A stretch of 64,000 nucleotides of DNA, taken from the NCBI RefSeq assembly GCF_014395425.1, contig NZ_CP060711.1:2666001-2730000 (forward strand), read 5' to 3'. The notes under the pieces are model-generated. The model was not told the origin of the DNA and did no database searches. It saw nothing but the letters and a program-made list of their open reading frames with translations. This document shows, piece by piece, positions 44,526 through 52,735 of this stretch. The stretch comes from Thermomonas brevis. GTDB lineage: Bacteria > Pseudomonadota > Gammaproteobacteria > Xanthomonadales > Xanthomonadaceae. The first letter of the stretch is position 1, and every line of letters begins with the position of its first letter. The translations under genes were made by a program, and so were the position numbers.

Positions 44526-46130
44526 TCAGTCCAGTGTGCGCAGCAGGCGCGGGCCGGGCAGGCCGTTGGCCAGCGCCATCAGGGTCAACGCGCCGGCCAC
44601 GCCGTCGGCGGGCAGGCCGCGCGCGCTTTGCAGCTCGCGCACGGCGTTGCGGAGGGTGGCGTCGTAGGGCGCGCCGGGGCGGGCGGCGTCCGGCAGCACG
44701 CGCAGCCAGAGCCAGTCCACGGCGGTGCCGGAAGCGCCGGGCGCGGGCGGCGTGTCCAGCATCGCCGGGCCGCGCCACAGGCCGGCGTAGTCGCCGTTCC
44801 AGCGGGCTTGCAGCAGGGCGCGGTCGAGATCGACGCTGCGCTCGCCGATGCGCAGCCGCACGCTGCGCGCATCCGCGCCCAGCAGCACCGCCCAGGCATC
44901 GGCGCCGCCGTCGCGCAGGCGCAGCAGCATCGGCCGATCCAGCGCCACCAGTGTGTCCAGCCGCGCGCGGCCTTGCACGCAGTGCGCGTCGGGCGGGGCG
45001 CCGGTGGGCGTGCAGGGGCCGTCGGGCGACACGGTGATGGCCTGCGGCGGCAGCGACCACAGCGTCAGCAATTGCCGCCAGGCCGGTGCCGGGGATGCGT
45101 CCGCATCGGCCAGCAGCTTCGAGAGGGCCGCGGCATCCACGTGTTCGACGCGCGTGGCGCTACTCGGCAATGGGGTGGCTGCGGGCGCGGAGACGATGGT
45201 GGATGCCGCGGGTTCGCCGCGATGCCGCAGCCATCCGCCCGCCAGCAGCGCGACGACGGCGATGCCCGCAACGGCGGCAGCCATCCGCCATCGCATCGGC
45301 CAGCGCGCGGCCAGCCGCGGCGGCAGCACTTCATCGGCGGCGAGATCGACCAGCCGGGCGTCGATGCTGCCGGCATCGCGCGCGTAGCCCGCCAGCAGCG
45401 CGCGTTCGGCGATCACGTTGAGCAGGCGCGGCACGCCGCCGGCGCGCGCGTGCAGGCGGCGCACCGCCTTCGCATCGAACGGAAAGCGCGTGCCGCCGGC
45501 CACCCGCCAGCGATGGCGCAGGTAGGCGTCGGTGTCCTTCGCGTCCAGCGGTTCCAGGTGGAAGCGCGCGGTGATGCGCTGGGCCAGCTGCCGCAGCTCC
45601 GGGCGCGCCAGCAGCGTGCGCAGCTCGGGCTGGCCCAGCAGCAGGATCTGCAGCAGTTTCTGGGTGTCGGTTTCCAGGTTGGTGAGCAGGCGCACCTGCT
45701 CCAGCGCGTCGGCGGGCAGGCTCTGCGCCTCGTCGATCAGCAGCACCACGCGCAGACCCTGCGAATACGCGTCGAGCAGGTGCGCATTGAGCGCATCGAC
45801 CAGCGCCTTGGCGCTGCCGCGCCGGCCGGCGATGTCGATCCGCAGCTCTTCGCAGATGGTTTCCAGCAGTTCGACGGCGTTCTGGCGCGGGTTCAGCACC
45901 AGCGCGATGCGCGCGTGCTCCGGCAGCCGCTCCAGCAGCAGGCGGCTGAGCGTGGTCTTGCCGGTGCCGACTTCGCCGGTGAGCTGGACGAAGCCGCCGC
46001 CGCCGCCCTTGTCGATGCCGAACAGCAGGTGCGCCAGCGCGTCCCGGTGGCGTTCGCTCAGGTGGACGAAGCGCGGGTCGGGCGTGATCGAGAACGGCGG
46101 CTCGTGCAGGCCGTAGTGGCGCAGGTACAT
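44526..46130 (-). CDS. ExeA/GspA-type AAA ATPase with peptidoglycan-binding domain
   Basis: 534 residues. N-terminal AAA domain: MYLRHYGLHEPPFSITPDPR, Walker A GEVGTGKTT near 52-60, Walker B LLIDEAQSL near 130-138, and arginine-finger region. A membrane helix (about 285-304) is followed by a periplasmic part with a C-terminal peptidoglycan-binding motif (LRNAVRELQSARGLPADGVAG). ExeA-type proteins with GspB remodel peptidoglycan for secretin assembly. Confidence 0.88.
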   Translation of the reverse strand: MYLRHYGLHEPPFSITPDPRFVHLSERHRDALAHLLFGIDKGGGGGFVQLTGEVGTGKTTLSRLLLERLPEHARIALVLNPRQNAVELLETICEELRIDIAGRRGSAKALVDALNAHLLDAYSQGLRVVLLIDEAQSLPADALEQVRLLTNLETDTQKLLQILLLGQPELRTLLARPELRQLAQRITARFHLEPLDAKDTDAYLRHRWRVAGGTRFPFDAKAVRRLHARAGGVPRLLNVIAERALLAGYARDAGSIDARLVDLAADEVLPPRLAARWPMRWRMAAAVAGIAVVALLAGGWLRHRGEPAASTIVSAPAATPLPSSATRVEHVDAAALSKLLADADASPAPAWRQLLTLWSLPPQAITVSPDGPCTPTGAPPDAHCVQGRARLDTLVALDRPMLLRLRDGGADAWAVLLGADARSVRLRIGERSVDLDRALLQARWNGDYAGLWRGPAMLDTPPAPGASGTAVDWLWLRVLPDAARPGAPYDATLRNAVRELQSARGLPADGVAGALTLMALANGLPGPRLLRTLD

Positions 46131-46178
46131 GCGCTCAGCCTGCCACGCCGGCGGCGTCCGCGCGAACCGGGCGCCGCG

Positions 46179-47135
46179 TCATTCGGCCACCTGCTTGGCT
46201 TCGCTGACGCCCAGCAGTTCGGCGTGCTCGGTCGGCTCGGCCTTGCCGCGGCCGGCCAGCAGGCCCTGTGCGAAGACCACGCCGAGGATGATCGCGACGC
46301 CGGCGTAGAAGCGCGCGGAGAGTTCCTGCTGCTCGCCGAACAGCAGCGCCGCCAGCGCGATGGCGTAGATCGGTTCGAGATTGACCGACAGTTGCGCGGT
46401 GAACGCCGACAGGTGGCGCAGCGCGATCAGGCACAGCGCGAACGGCAGCAGCGTGCAGGCCATCGACAGCAGCACCAGCCAGAATGAATCCATCGCCGAA
46501 GGCACCACCAGCAGCGGGCCGGCAAAGGCAGGCACGAGCAGCGGCATCAGCGGCGCCAGCAGGGTCAGCGTCAGCGTGCCGGCGCCGAGTTCCAGCGCGG
46601 TGACGGTCAGCGGATCGCCGCTTTCCACCATGCGCTTGTTGAGCGTGCCGAACAGCGCCACCAGCGCCGCCGACGCCACTCCGGCCACGATGCCTGCGTG
46701 CATCCCGGCCGGCACGCCGCCGACCACCAGCCACACGCCGGGCAGCGAGGCGATGCCGAGCAACAGGTGCGAGGGCCGGAAGCGCTGGCGGGTGAACAGC
46801 GGCTCGATCAGCGCGGTCATCGGCGTGGCGAAGGCCAGCGAGGTGGCCGCCACCGAGGCGTTGGCCAGCTTGATCGCGCCGTAGAAGGTCAGCCAGTGCA
46901 GCGCCACCAGCGCGCCGATGCCGGCATAGGCCCAGCGCGTGCGCGCCGGCATCGCGCGCAGCCCGCGCCAGACGCGCGGCAGCAGCGCCAGCGCCGCGAC
47001 CACCAGCAGCATCCGCCACCACACCAGCGGCAGCGCCGGCAGCGAGATGAGCTTGCCGAGGATCGCGGTGAAGCCCCACAGCAGCACGCAGAAGTGGATC
47101 TGCCAGAGCGCGCGGGTGGTGTCGGGGTTGGGCAT
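46179..47135 (-). CDS. EamA/DMT-family transporter
   Basis: 318 residues, about ten hydrophobic helices in two EamA repeats (FAILGKLISLPALPLVWWRM; FTAQLSVNLEPIYAIALAAL). Inner-membrane metabolite exporter of unknown substrate. A GATAAT hexamer lies 8 bases before the ATG on its strand, implying a very short leader. Confidence 0.87.
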   Translation of the reverse strand: MPNPDTTRALWQIHFCVLLWGFTAILGKLISLPALPLVWWRMLLVVAALALLPRVWRGLRAMPARTRWAYAGIGALVALHWLTFYGAIKLANASVAATSLAFATPMTALIEPLFTRQRFRPSHLLLGIASLPGVWLVVGGVPAGMHAGIVAGVASAALVALFGTLNKRMVESGDPLTVTALELGAGTLTLTLLAPLMPLLVPAFAGPLLVVPSAMDSFWLVLLSMACTLLPFALCLIALRHLSAFTAQLSVNLEPIYAIALAALLFGEQQELSARFYAGVAIILGVVFAQGLLAGRGKAEPTEHAELLGVSEAKQVAE

Positions 47136-47168
47136 CCGCGCATTATCGCGGAGTGTGCGGTGGCGCGG

Positions 47169-48446
47169 TCACGCCGTCGCCGCGTCGCCCGATTGCCGTT
47201 CGGCCGCGCGCGCCAGCCACCACCCGTTCCACGCCCAAACCAGGCACACGCCGGCGCCGACCAGCATCGCCATCGCCGGCATCGCGGCCAGCGCGTCCAC
47301 GCCGGTCTTGAGCCAGCCGCTGGCGACGTCGCCGGCGCGGTAGACCACGCTGTCGGTGAAGTTCTTGGCCTTGTACTTGGCGCTGTCGAGCACCGCCGTC
47401 CACAGCATTTCGCGGCCGGGCCGCATGACGCCGTATTCGCCCGCGCGGCGCACGATCATCACCGCGACGAACACCGCGAAGCCCGGCGCCATCGCCAGCC
47501 AAACGAAGCCCGCGGCCACCGCCAGCGGCACCGCCACCAGCAGCACGCCGATGCCGAGCCGCTGCGCCACCCGGCCGGTGACGAACAGCTGCGAGAGGAT
47601 CGCCAGCGCCTGCACGGTCGCATCGATCAGGCCGAACACGCGGGTCTGCGCGGCCTTGTCGGGGAAGGTGATCGCCACCAGCCGCGCCTGCTCGAAGTAG
47701 AGGAAGGTGTTGGCGCTGGCCAGCAGCACCACGAACAGCGCGATGCCGAGCATGTACGGCGAGCGCAGCACCTCGGCCGCGCCGGCGAAGGGATTGCCGC
47801 CCAGCGGCCGGCCGCGCCCGCGTTCGGCACCGGCGGCCGAGGGGTGCGCGTCGCGCCAGCGCTGCACGCGCCAGGCGGCGATGCCGGCGCCGACCAGCAG
47901 CAGCGCCGACAGCAGCAACAAGCCGCCGTGGCCGATGCGGCCGACCAGCGCCACGCCGAGCAGCGGCCCGGCCAGCCCGCCCGCGCTGGCGCCGGCGGCG
48001 ATCGGCGCGAACAGGCGCTTGGCCTCCGACGCCGGGAACAGGTCGACCAGCACGCTCCACGCCAGCGAGATGGCGATCATGTTGAACACCGACAGCCAGA
48101 CGTAGAAGCAGCGCGCCAGCCACACGTCGTCCGGCGCGCGCAGCAGGCCGACGGCGAACAGCGCGAGGTTGCAGGCGAAGAAGCCGTACACCCAGTACAG
48201 GATGCGGCGGCGCGGCGCCTTCGAGGCGATCCAGCCGAACAGCGGCGTCGCCGCGAGGGTGGCGACGAAGGTGGCGCTGAACAGCCATTGCAGGTTGTCG
48301 ACGCCGCCGGCGATGCCCATCGTCTCGCGCACCGGGCGCAGCATGAAGTAGCCGGCGAACAGCAGGAAGAACATCGAGAACCCCGCCGCCGCCGGGCGGA
48401 GTTCGTGCGCGTGCAGGTTCAGCAGCCGGGCGAGGGAACGTCGCAT
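47169..48446 (-). CDS. MFS/nucleotide-transporter-like membrane protein
   Basis: 425 residues from the ATG at 48446, about twelve hydrophobic helices. FAGYFMLRPVRETMG near the start and the SAKYKAKNFTDSVVYRAGD segment are characteristic of a bacterial group annotated as Npt1/Npt2-like nucleotide transporters or MFS proteins. Transport substrate is not deducible. The gene stands 33 bases after the EamA gene but on the same strand upstream of it, so the two may be cotranscribed. Confidence 0.75.
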   Translation of the reverse strand: MRRSLARLLNLHAHELRPAAAGFSMFFLLFAGYFMLRPVRETMGIAGGVDNLQWLFSATFVATLAATPLFGWIASKAPRRRILYWVYGFFACNLALFAVGLLRAPDDVWLARCFYVWLSVFNMIAISLAWSVLVDLFPASEAKRLFAPIAAGASAGGLAGPLLGVALVGRIGHGGLLLLSALLLVGAGIAAWRVQRWRDAHPSAAGAERGRGRPLGGNPFAGAAEVLRSPYMLGIALFVVLLASANTFLYFEQARLVAITFPDKAAQTRVFGLIDATVQALAILSQLFVTGRVAQRLGIGVLLVAVPLAVAAGFVWLAMAPGFAVFVAVMIVRRAGEYGVMRPGREMLWTAVLDSAKYKAKNFTDSVVYRAGDVASGWLKTGVDALAAMPAMAMLVGAGVCLVWAWNGWWLARAAERQSGDAATA

Positions 48447-48618
48447 GCGGTCGGAGTGCGAGGCGGGAGTGGGCCGCAGCGTCGCCCCGCGCGCGGCGCG
48501 GCCGAAGTGCCGGATGGGAGCGTGTCTTCCGGCAGGGAGCCGGGGCGTGACCGATGGCGCATCGCGTCTCGCCGCCGGCATCGGCATACTCGGCGTTTTC
48601 GTTTCCGGGGAACTACGC

Positions 48619-50271
48619 ATGCGCACGCTTCCGCTCGCGATCGCTCTCGCCACCGTCCTCGCCGCCGGCGCGCCGCTGCACGCGCAGCAGGCCGAACGCG
48701 CGGCGTCGAAACCGTTCCTGATCGACGACACCCGCGCGCCGCTGTCCATGCAGCTACCGGACGCGGCGCGGCTGGCGCGCTTCGACGCCTTCGTCGCCGA
48801 TGTGCAGAAGCGCTTCGACGTGCCCGGCGTGGCGGTGGCCATCGTCAAGGACGGGCAGGTGGTGATGGAGCGCGGCTACGGCGTGCGCGAGCTGGGCAAG
48901 CCGGCCAGGGTGGACGAGCACACCATGTTCGCCATCGCCTCCAACACCAAGGCGTTCACCGCCGCCTCGCTCAACATGCTGCAGGACGACGGCAAGCTGA
49001 AGACCACCGACCGCGTCATCGACCACCTGCCGTGGTTCCGCATGAGCGACGCCTACGTGACCCGCGAGATGCGCATCCGCGACCTGCTGGCGCACCGCTC
49101 GGGCTTGAGCCTGGGCGCGGGCGACCTGCTGTACTGGCCGACCACCACCTATTCGTCGCGCGAAGTCGCCGAACGCCTCAAGGACGTGCCGCTGACCGGC
49201 GGCTTCCGCGAGCAGTACGCCTACGACAACATCCTGTTCGGGGTGGCGAGCCTGGTGATCGAGCAGGTGTCGGGCATGTCCTACCGGCAGTTCCTGCAGA
49301 CCCGCATCTGGCAGCCGCTGGGCATGACCGAGACGCGCTTCAACGCCGACGACCTCAAGTCCTCCGACAACGTGGCGGTGGGCAACGCCAAGTTCGACTT
49401 CAAGGACCTGCGCCCGGTCGGCGTCACCACCTGGCGCAACGTGTCCGGCGCGGGCGGCATGTATTCCAGCGTGCACGACCTGACCAAGTGGATGAACGCG
49501 CAGCTGGCCGGCGGCGAGATTCCCGGCAGCGGCGGCAAGCGCCTGTTCTCGGAGCAGCGCCAGCGCGAGATGTGGACGGTGCTGACGCCGATCCCGGTGG
49601 GCAAGCCGTCCATCCCGGAGCTGGCCGCGGCGACGCCGAACGCGATGGGCTACGCGCAGGGCTGGCAGGTGTCCGACTACACCGGCCGCCGGCTGGTCTG
49701 GCACACCGGCGGCTGGCCGGGGCAGGTGTCGCGCCTGACCCTGCTGCCCAATGAGAAGATCGGCGTGGTGGTGCTGACCAGCGCCGAAGTCGGCGTCGCC
49801 TTCAACGCGATCACCTACGAGGCGCTGGACATGATGCTGGGCAACAGCGGCCACGACTGGCTGAAGGGCTACGGCATCGCGTTCGAGAAGTCGCAGGGCA
49901 ACGCCGACGAGGACTGGAAGAAGCACGTCGCCGCGCGCGACGCCAACAGCAAACCCTCGCTGCCGCTGGCGAAGTACGCCGGCACCTACCGTGACCCGTG
50001 GTACGGCGACGTCGTCATCCGCCAGGGCGCGAAGGGACTGGAGATGCAGTTCGGCAAGACCGCCGAGCTGCTGGGCGACATCGAGCACTGGCAGCACGAC
50101 AGCTTCATCGTGCGCTGGCGCGACCGCGGCCTGAACGCCGACGCCTTCGTCAACTTCTCGCTGGATGCCGACGGCGCGATCCGCGAGGTGCGGATGGAAC
50201 CGGTGTCGCCGCTGACCGATTTCAGCTTCGACTTCCAGGATCTGCGGCTGGCGCCGGTCGCGACGAAGTGA
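48619..50271 (+). CDS. Serine hydrolase, class C beta-lactamase-like, with DUF3471 tail
   Basis: 550 residues. Signal peptide ending LHAQ near 24. Penicillin-binding-protein/class C beta-lactamase motifs: SxxK as SNTK in FAIASNTKAFTAA (near 117-120), YxN as YDN in QYAYDNILFG, and HTGG in VWHTGGWPG. A C-terminal about 110-residue beta domain (LAKYAGTYRDPWYGDVVI) matches the DUF3471/lipocalin-like extension. Probably a periplasmic D-amino peptide or ester hydrolase, not necessarily a resistance enzyme. No AmpR-type regulator beside it. Confidence 0.88.
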   Translation: MRTLPLAIALATVLAAGAPLHAQQAERAASKPFLIDDTRAPLSMQLPDAARLARFDAFVADVQKRFDVPGVAVAIVKDGQVVMERGYGVRELGKPARVDEHTMFAIASNTKAFTAASLNMLQDDGKLKTTDRVIDHLPWFRMSDAYVTREMRIRDLLAHRSGLSLGAGDLLYWPTTTYSSREVAERLKDVPLTGGFREQYAYDNILFGVASLVIEQVSGMSYRQFLQTRIWQPLGMTETRFNADDLKSSDNVAVGNAKFDFKDLRPVGVTTWRNVSGAGGMYSSVHDLTKWMNAQLAGGEIPGSGGKRLFSEQRQREMWTVLTPIPVGKPSIPELAAATPNAMGYAQGWQVSDYTGRRLVWHTGGWPGQVSRLTLLPNEKIGVVVLTSAEVGVAFNAITYEALDMMLGNSGHDWLKGYGIAFEKSQGNADEDWKKHVAARDANSKPSLPLAKYAGTYRDPWYGDVVIRQGAKGLEMQFGKTAELLGDIEHWQHDSFIVRWRDRGLNADAFVNFSLDADGAIREVRMEPVSPLTDFSFDFQDLRLAPVATK

Positions 50272-50311
50272 AACCCGGACCGGCGCGCCCATCGCTGCGC
50301 GCATGACGAAC

Positions 50312-50345
50312 GAAGCCGGCCGCATTTCCGCGGCCGGCTTCTTTT
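50312..50345. terminator. rho-independent terminator
   Basis: Twelve-base-pair stem GAAGCCGGCCGC / GCGGCCGGCTTC, six-base loop, then TTTTC on the plus strand. Ends the beta-lactamase-like gene. Confidence 0.8.
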
Positions 50346-50370
50346 CATGGCGAATGCGGCGGCGTGGCGA

Positions 50371-51018
50371 TCAGTCGCGTTCGAAGCGTTCCAGGTCGTC
50401 GAGCAGCTGCAGGTTGCGGCGGATGCCGCCGGTGCCGTCGTCGATGCGGGCATGCAGGCTGCCGGGCTTGCGCGCCGCGCGAGCCGACCACGCCCACGTC
50501 GCCAACGTGCCGGCCAGGCCGATGCCGAGGTTGACCCAGATCCACGCCGGCGTCGCTCCGGCGTGCGGCGTCGGCGCCAACCCGGCGAAGCCGATCACCA
50601 CCACCACCCACATGATCCACCACGGTGCGCCGCACAGGTTGGAGTTCAGCGTCTGCACGCGCAGCAGCAGGCGCAGGCGCTTCTGGATGGCCAGCACCGG
50701 CCCGGCCAGGTCCATGCCGGCGGCCAGCCCGGTGAGGATGCCGGCGAAGGCGATGTTGAGGACGCCGAACGCGTGCAGGACGATGCCGCTGGCGAGCAGG
50801 CCCGGAACGTCGAGATTGCGCTTCCAGCAGGCCACGCCCAGCACCACCAGCCCGAGCCCGAGCAGCGCCTGGAACAGCAGGCCGATGTGCAGCGGGCGCA
50901 GGTTGCGGCGGGCCTGGTCCATGCGGCGTTCGCGCAGGAGTTCCAGTTGCAGCCGGTCGTGGCGCTCAAGTCTTGCGTCCAGCGCCTGCCAGGCGGATTT
51001 GAAGTCGTCGAGTTCCAT
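50371..51018 (-). CDS. Membrane protein partner of the sigma factor gene
   Basis: 215 residues from MELDDFKSAWQALDARL at 51018; ATGs at 51048 and 51030 are possible. A charged N-terminal helix (to about 45) is followed by about four membrane helices (47-68, 75-98, 130-150, 158-175) and a charged C-terminal region (IDDGTGGIRRNLQLLDDLER). Its place directly after the sigma factor gene suggests an anti-sigma or co-regulated role, but it lacks recognisable zinc-finger anti-sigma motifs. Confidence 0.7.
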   Translation of the reverse strand: MELDDFKSAWQALDARLERHDRLQLELLRERRMDQARRNLRPLHIGLLFQALLGLGLVVLGVACWKRNLDVPGLLASGIVLHAFGVLNIAFAGILTGLAAGMDLAGPVLAIQKRLRLLLRVQTLNSNLCGAPWWIMWVVVVIGFAGLAPTPHAGATPAWIWVNLGIGLAGTLATWAWSARAARKPGSLHARIDDGTGGIRRNLQLLDDLERFERD

Positions 51019-51053
51019 GGTGGGTTCCATCGCGATGTGCGGGGTCATGTCGT

Positions 51054-51572
51054 TCAGAAGGCGTCGCGGATGCGCTGTTTCAGGCGTCCGATCTTGGTGG
51101 AGACGTTGCTTTCGGTGATGCCGAGGATCTCGGCGATCTCGCGCTGCGGCCGGTCCTCCAGGTAGAGCAGGAGCAGGGCGCGATCCAGCGGCGGCTGGCG
51201 CGCGATGAAGCCTTGCAGCAGGCGCAGCCGCTGTTCGCTCTCCGGATCGGCGGCGTTGCCGTCGGCGACGTCGTGCAGGGATTCGTCCAGCGGCACGGCG
51301 TCGTGCCTGCGCCGCAGGTCCTGGCTGCGCAAGTGGCCGATCGCCACGTTCAGCGCGATCCGGTACATCCAGGTGCTGAAGCTGCGCGCCGGGTCGTACT
51401 TCGGCCAGGCGTGCCAGAGCTGCGCGGCGATCTCCTGCGCCAGGTCGGCGCGATCTTCGCTGCCGCGTGCGTAGCTGCCCGCGATCTTGAACACGATGCC
51501 CGAGTGCCTTTGCAGCAGCGCGCCGAAGGCGTCGCGGGCGTCGTGCGTGGTCATGCTGGCAATGGTATCCAT
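51054..51572 (-). CDS. ECF-type RNA polymerase sigma factor
   Basis: 172 residues from the ATG at 51572, which has GGGGA 5 bases upstream. Region 2 (SEDRADLAQEIAAQLWHAWP, SFSTWMYRIALNVAIGHLR) and region 4 (LLYLEDRPQREIAEILGITE ... TKIGRLKQRI) are both complete. Its stop is 5-35 bases before the membrane-protein start, so they form an operon. Confidence 0.9.
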   Translation of the reverse strand: MDTIASMTTHDARDAFGALLQRHSGIVFKIAGSYARGSEDRADLAQEIAAQLWHAWPKYDPARSFSTWMYRIALNVAIGHLRSQDLRRRHDAVPLDESLHDVADGNAADPESEQRLRLLQGFIARQPPLDRALLLLYLEDRPQREIAEILGITESNVSTKIGRLKQRIRDAF

Positions 51573-51706
51573 GGAATCCCCGGCGCGGTTTCGCACCGCT
51601 CGATTCCATGATTCGGGCCAGCGCGGGAAATCTCACACCGGCACCGCAATTCCGCGTCGTCCTTCAATCCGCAGGACGCGCAGCGGGGCGTCGCGCGTTC
51701 AGTAGG

Positions 51707-51738
51707 TGCCGGATCGCGCCTTGAGGTGCGATCCGGCA
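51707..51738. terminator. hairpin between the phzF-like gene and the sigma gene
   Basis: Eleven-base-pair stem TGCCGGATCGC / GCGATCCGGCA with a ten-base loop, 25 bases beyond the end of the phzF-like gene; no T-tract. The rest of the 190-base gap shows nothing else recognisable. Confidence 0.45.
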
Positions 51739-51762
51739 GATGGCTGGCGATCGGGCCGGAGG

Positions 51763-52644
51763 TCAGGCGTCCGGCCACTCCAGCTCGCCGCTCACCACGC
51801 GCGCCGCGCGGCCGCCCGACCAGACTTCGCCGTCGGCATCGACGGTGAGTTCGATGATGGCGTCGTGGCCCACTTCGCGGCCCTGGCTGACGCGGTAGAA
51901 GCCGTCCTGGCCGGGCAGGGCGTCGCGTTCGGCCAGCCACGCGGCCAGCGTGGCGTTGGCCGCGCCGGAGGCGGCGTCCTCGAAGCGCGCCGGCGCGCCG
52001 ACGAAAGCGCGCACGGCGTAGTAATAGACCGGATCAAGGCTGCGCGCATAGACGAACAGGCCCATGCTGTCGCTGGCTTCGGCAAGCTGGGCGATGGCGT
52101 CCCAGTTCGGCTCGACGCTGCGCAGATGCGCTTCGCTCGCCAGTTCCACCAGCCACCAGCGGCGGCCGCCGTCCATCAGCACCGGCGGCAGCGCGCCCAG
52201 TTCCAGCCCGGACAATGCGGCGGTCAGGCGTGCGTCGTCGGGCGAGGCGATCTCCTGCACGCGGGCGCGCGGCGTGCGCACCGCCACCGTGCGCGCCGCG
52301 CCTTCGCCGTGCACGCGCAGCGGCAGGTTGCCGGCGATGCCTTGCTGCACCAGCAGTCCATCGCGCGGCGTCACCAGCCCCGCGTCCAGCAGCGCATAGG
52401 CGGTGCCGACGCTGGGATGGCCGGCGAACGGGACTTCGCGGCGCGGGCTGAAGATGCGGATGGCGTGGGTTGCCCCGGGTGCGGTCGGCGGGAACACGAA
52501 GGTGGTTTCCGGCAGCCGCGTCCAGCGCGCGATGGCCTGCATCGCGGCATCGTCCAGTCCCTGCGCGTCCAGCACCACGGCCAGCGGATTGCCGTCGCCG
52601 GGGCGGGAGGCGAAAACGTCCAGTTGCATATAACGACGTGCCAT
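51763..52644 (-). CDS. PhzF-family isomerase-like protein
   Basis: 293 residues from MARRYMQLDVFASRPGDGNP at 52644. PhzF fold with two halves: catalytic-type Glu in RLPETTFVFPP, SPRREVPFAGHPSVGTAYAL, and later GLFVYAR, DAASGAANATLAAWLAE. Family members isomerise or epimerise small acids; only some make phenazines, and no other phenazine genes are present. Transcribed divergently from the lysC-lysA fusion. Confidence 0.9.
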   Translation of the reverse strand: MARRYMQLDVFASRPGDGNPLAVVLDAQGLDDAAMQAIARWTRLPETTFVFPPTAPGATHAIRIFSPRREVPFAGHPSVGTAYALLDAGLVTPRDGLLVQQGIAGNLPLRVHGEGAARTVAVRTPRARVQEIASPDDARLTAALSGLELGALPPVLMDGGRRWWLVELASEAHLRSVEPNWDAIAQLAEASDSMGLFVYARSLDPVYYYAVRAFVGAPARFEDAASGAANATLAAWLAERDALPGQDGFYRVSQGREVGHDAIIELTVDADGEVWSGGRAARVVSGELEWPDA

Positions 52645-52677
52645 GTTGCGATGCGTCATCCGGGCGTGAGGGGCCGC

Positions 52678-52683
52678 TAGAAT
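52678..52683 (+). promoter_or_regulatory. putative -10 element of the lysC-lysA fusion
   Basis: TAGAAT in GGCCGCTAGAATGCC, 52 bases before the ATG. Confidence 0.45.
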
Positions 52684-52735
52684 GCCTGACGCCGCGGCCT
52701 CCGCGACATTCCATTCCCTCATTCGTTCAGATTCC

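Noticed and set aside
46698..49754. 1018-codon plus-strand open frame
   Set aside because: Overlaps the EamA, transporter and beta-lactamase-like genes in a different frame or strand and shows only low-complexity Arg/Gln/Ala sequence.
48619..50271. AmpC-type beta-lactamase resistance gene
   Set aside because: The motif spacing and the C-terminal DUF3471-like domain fit general serine hydrolases; no AmpR regulator beside it.
51763..52644. Phenazine biosynthesis cluster
   Set aside because: Only a PhzF-family protein is present; no other phz genes nearby.
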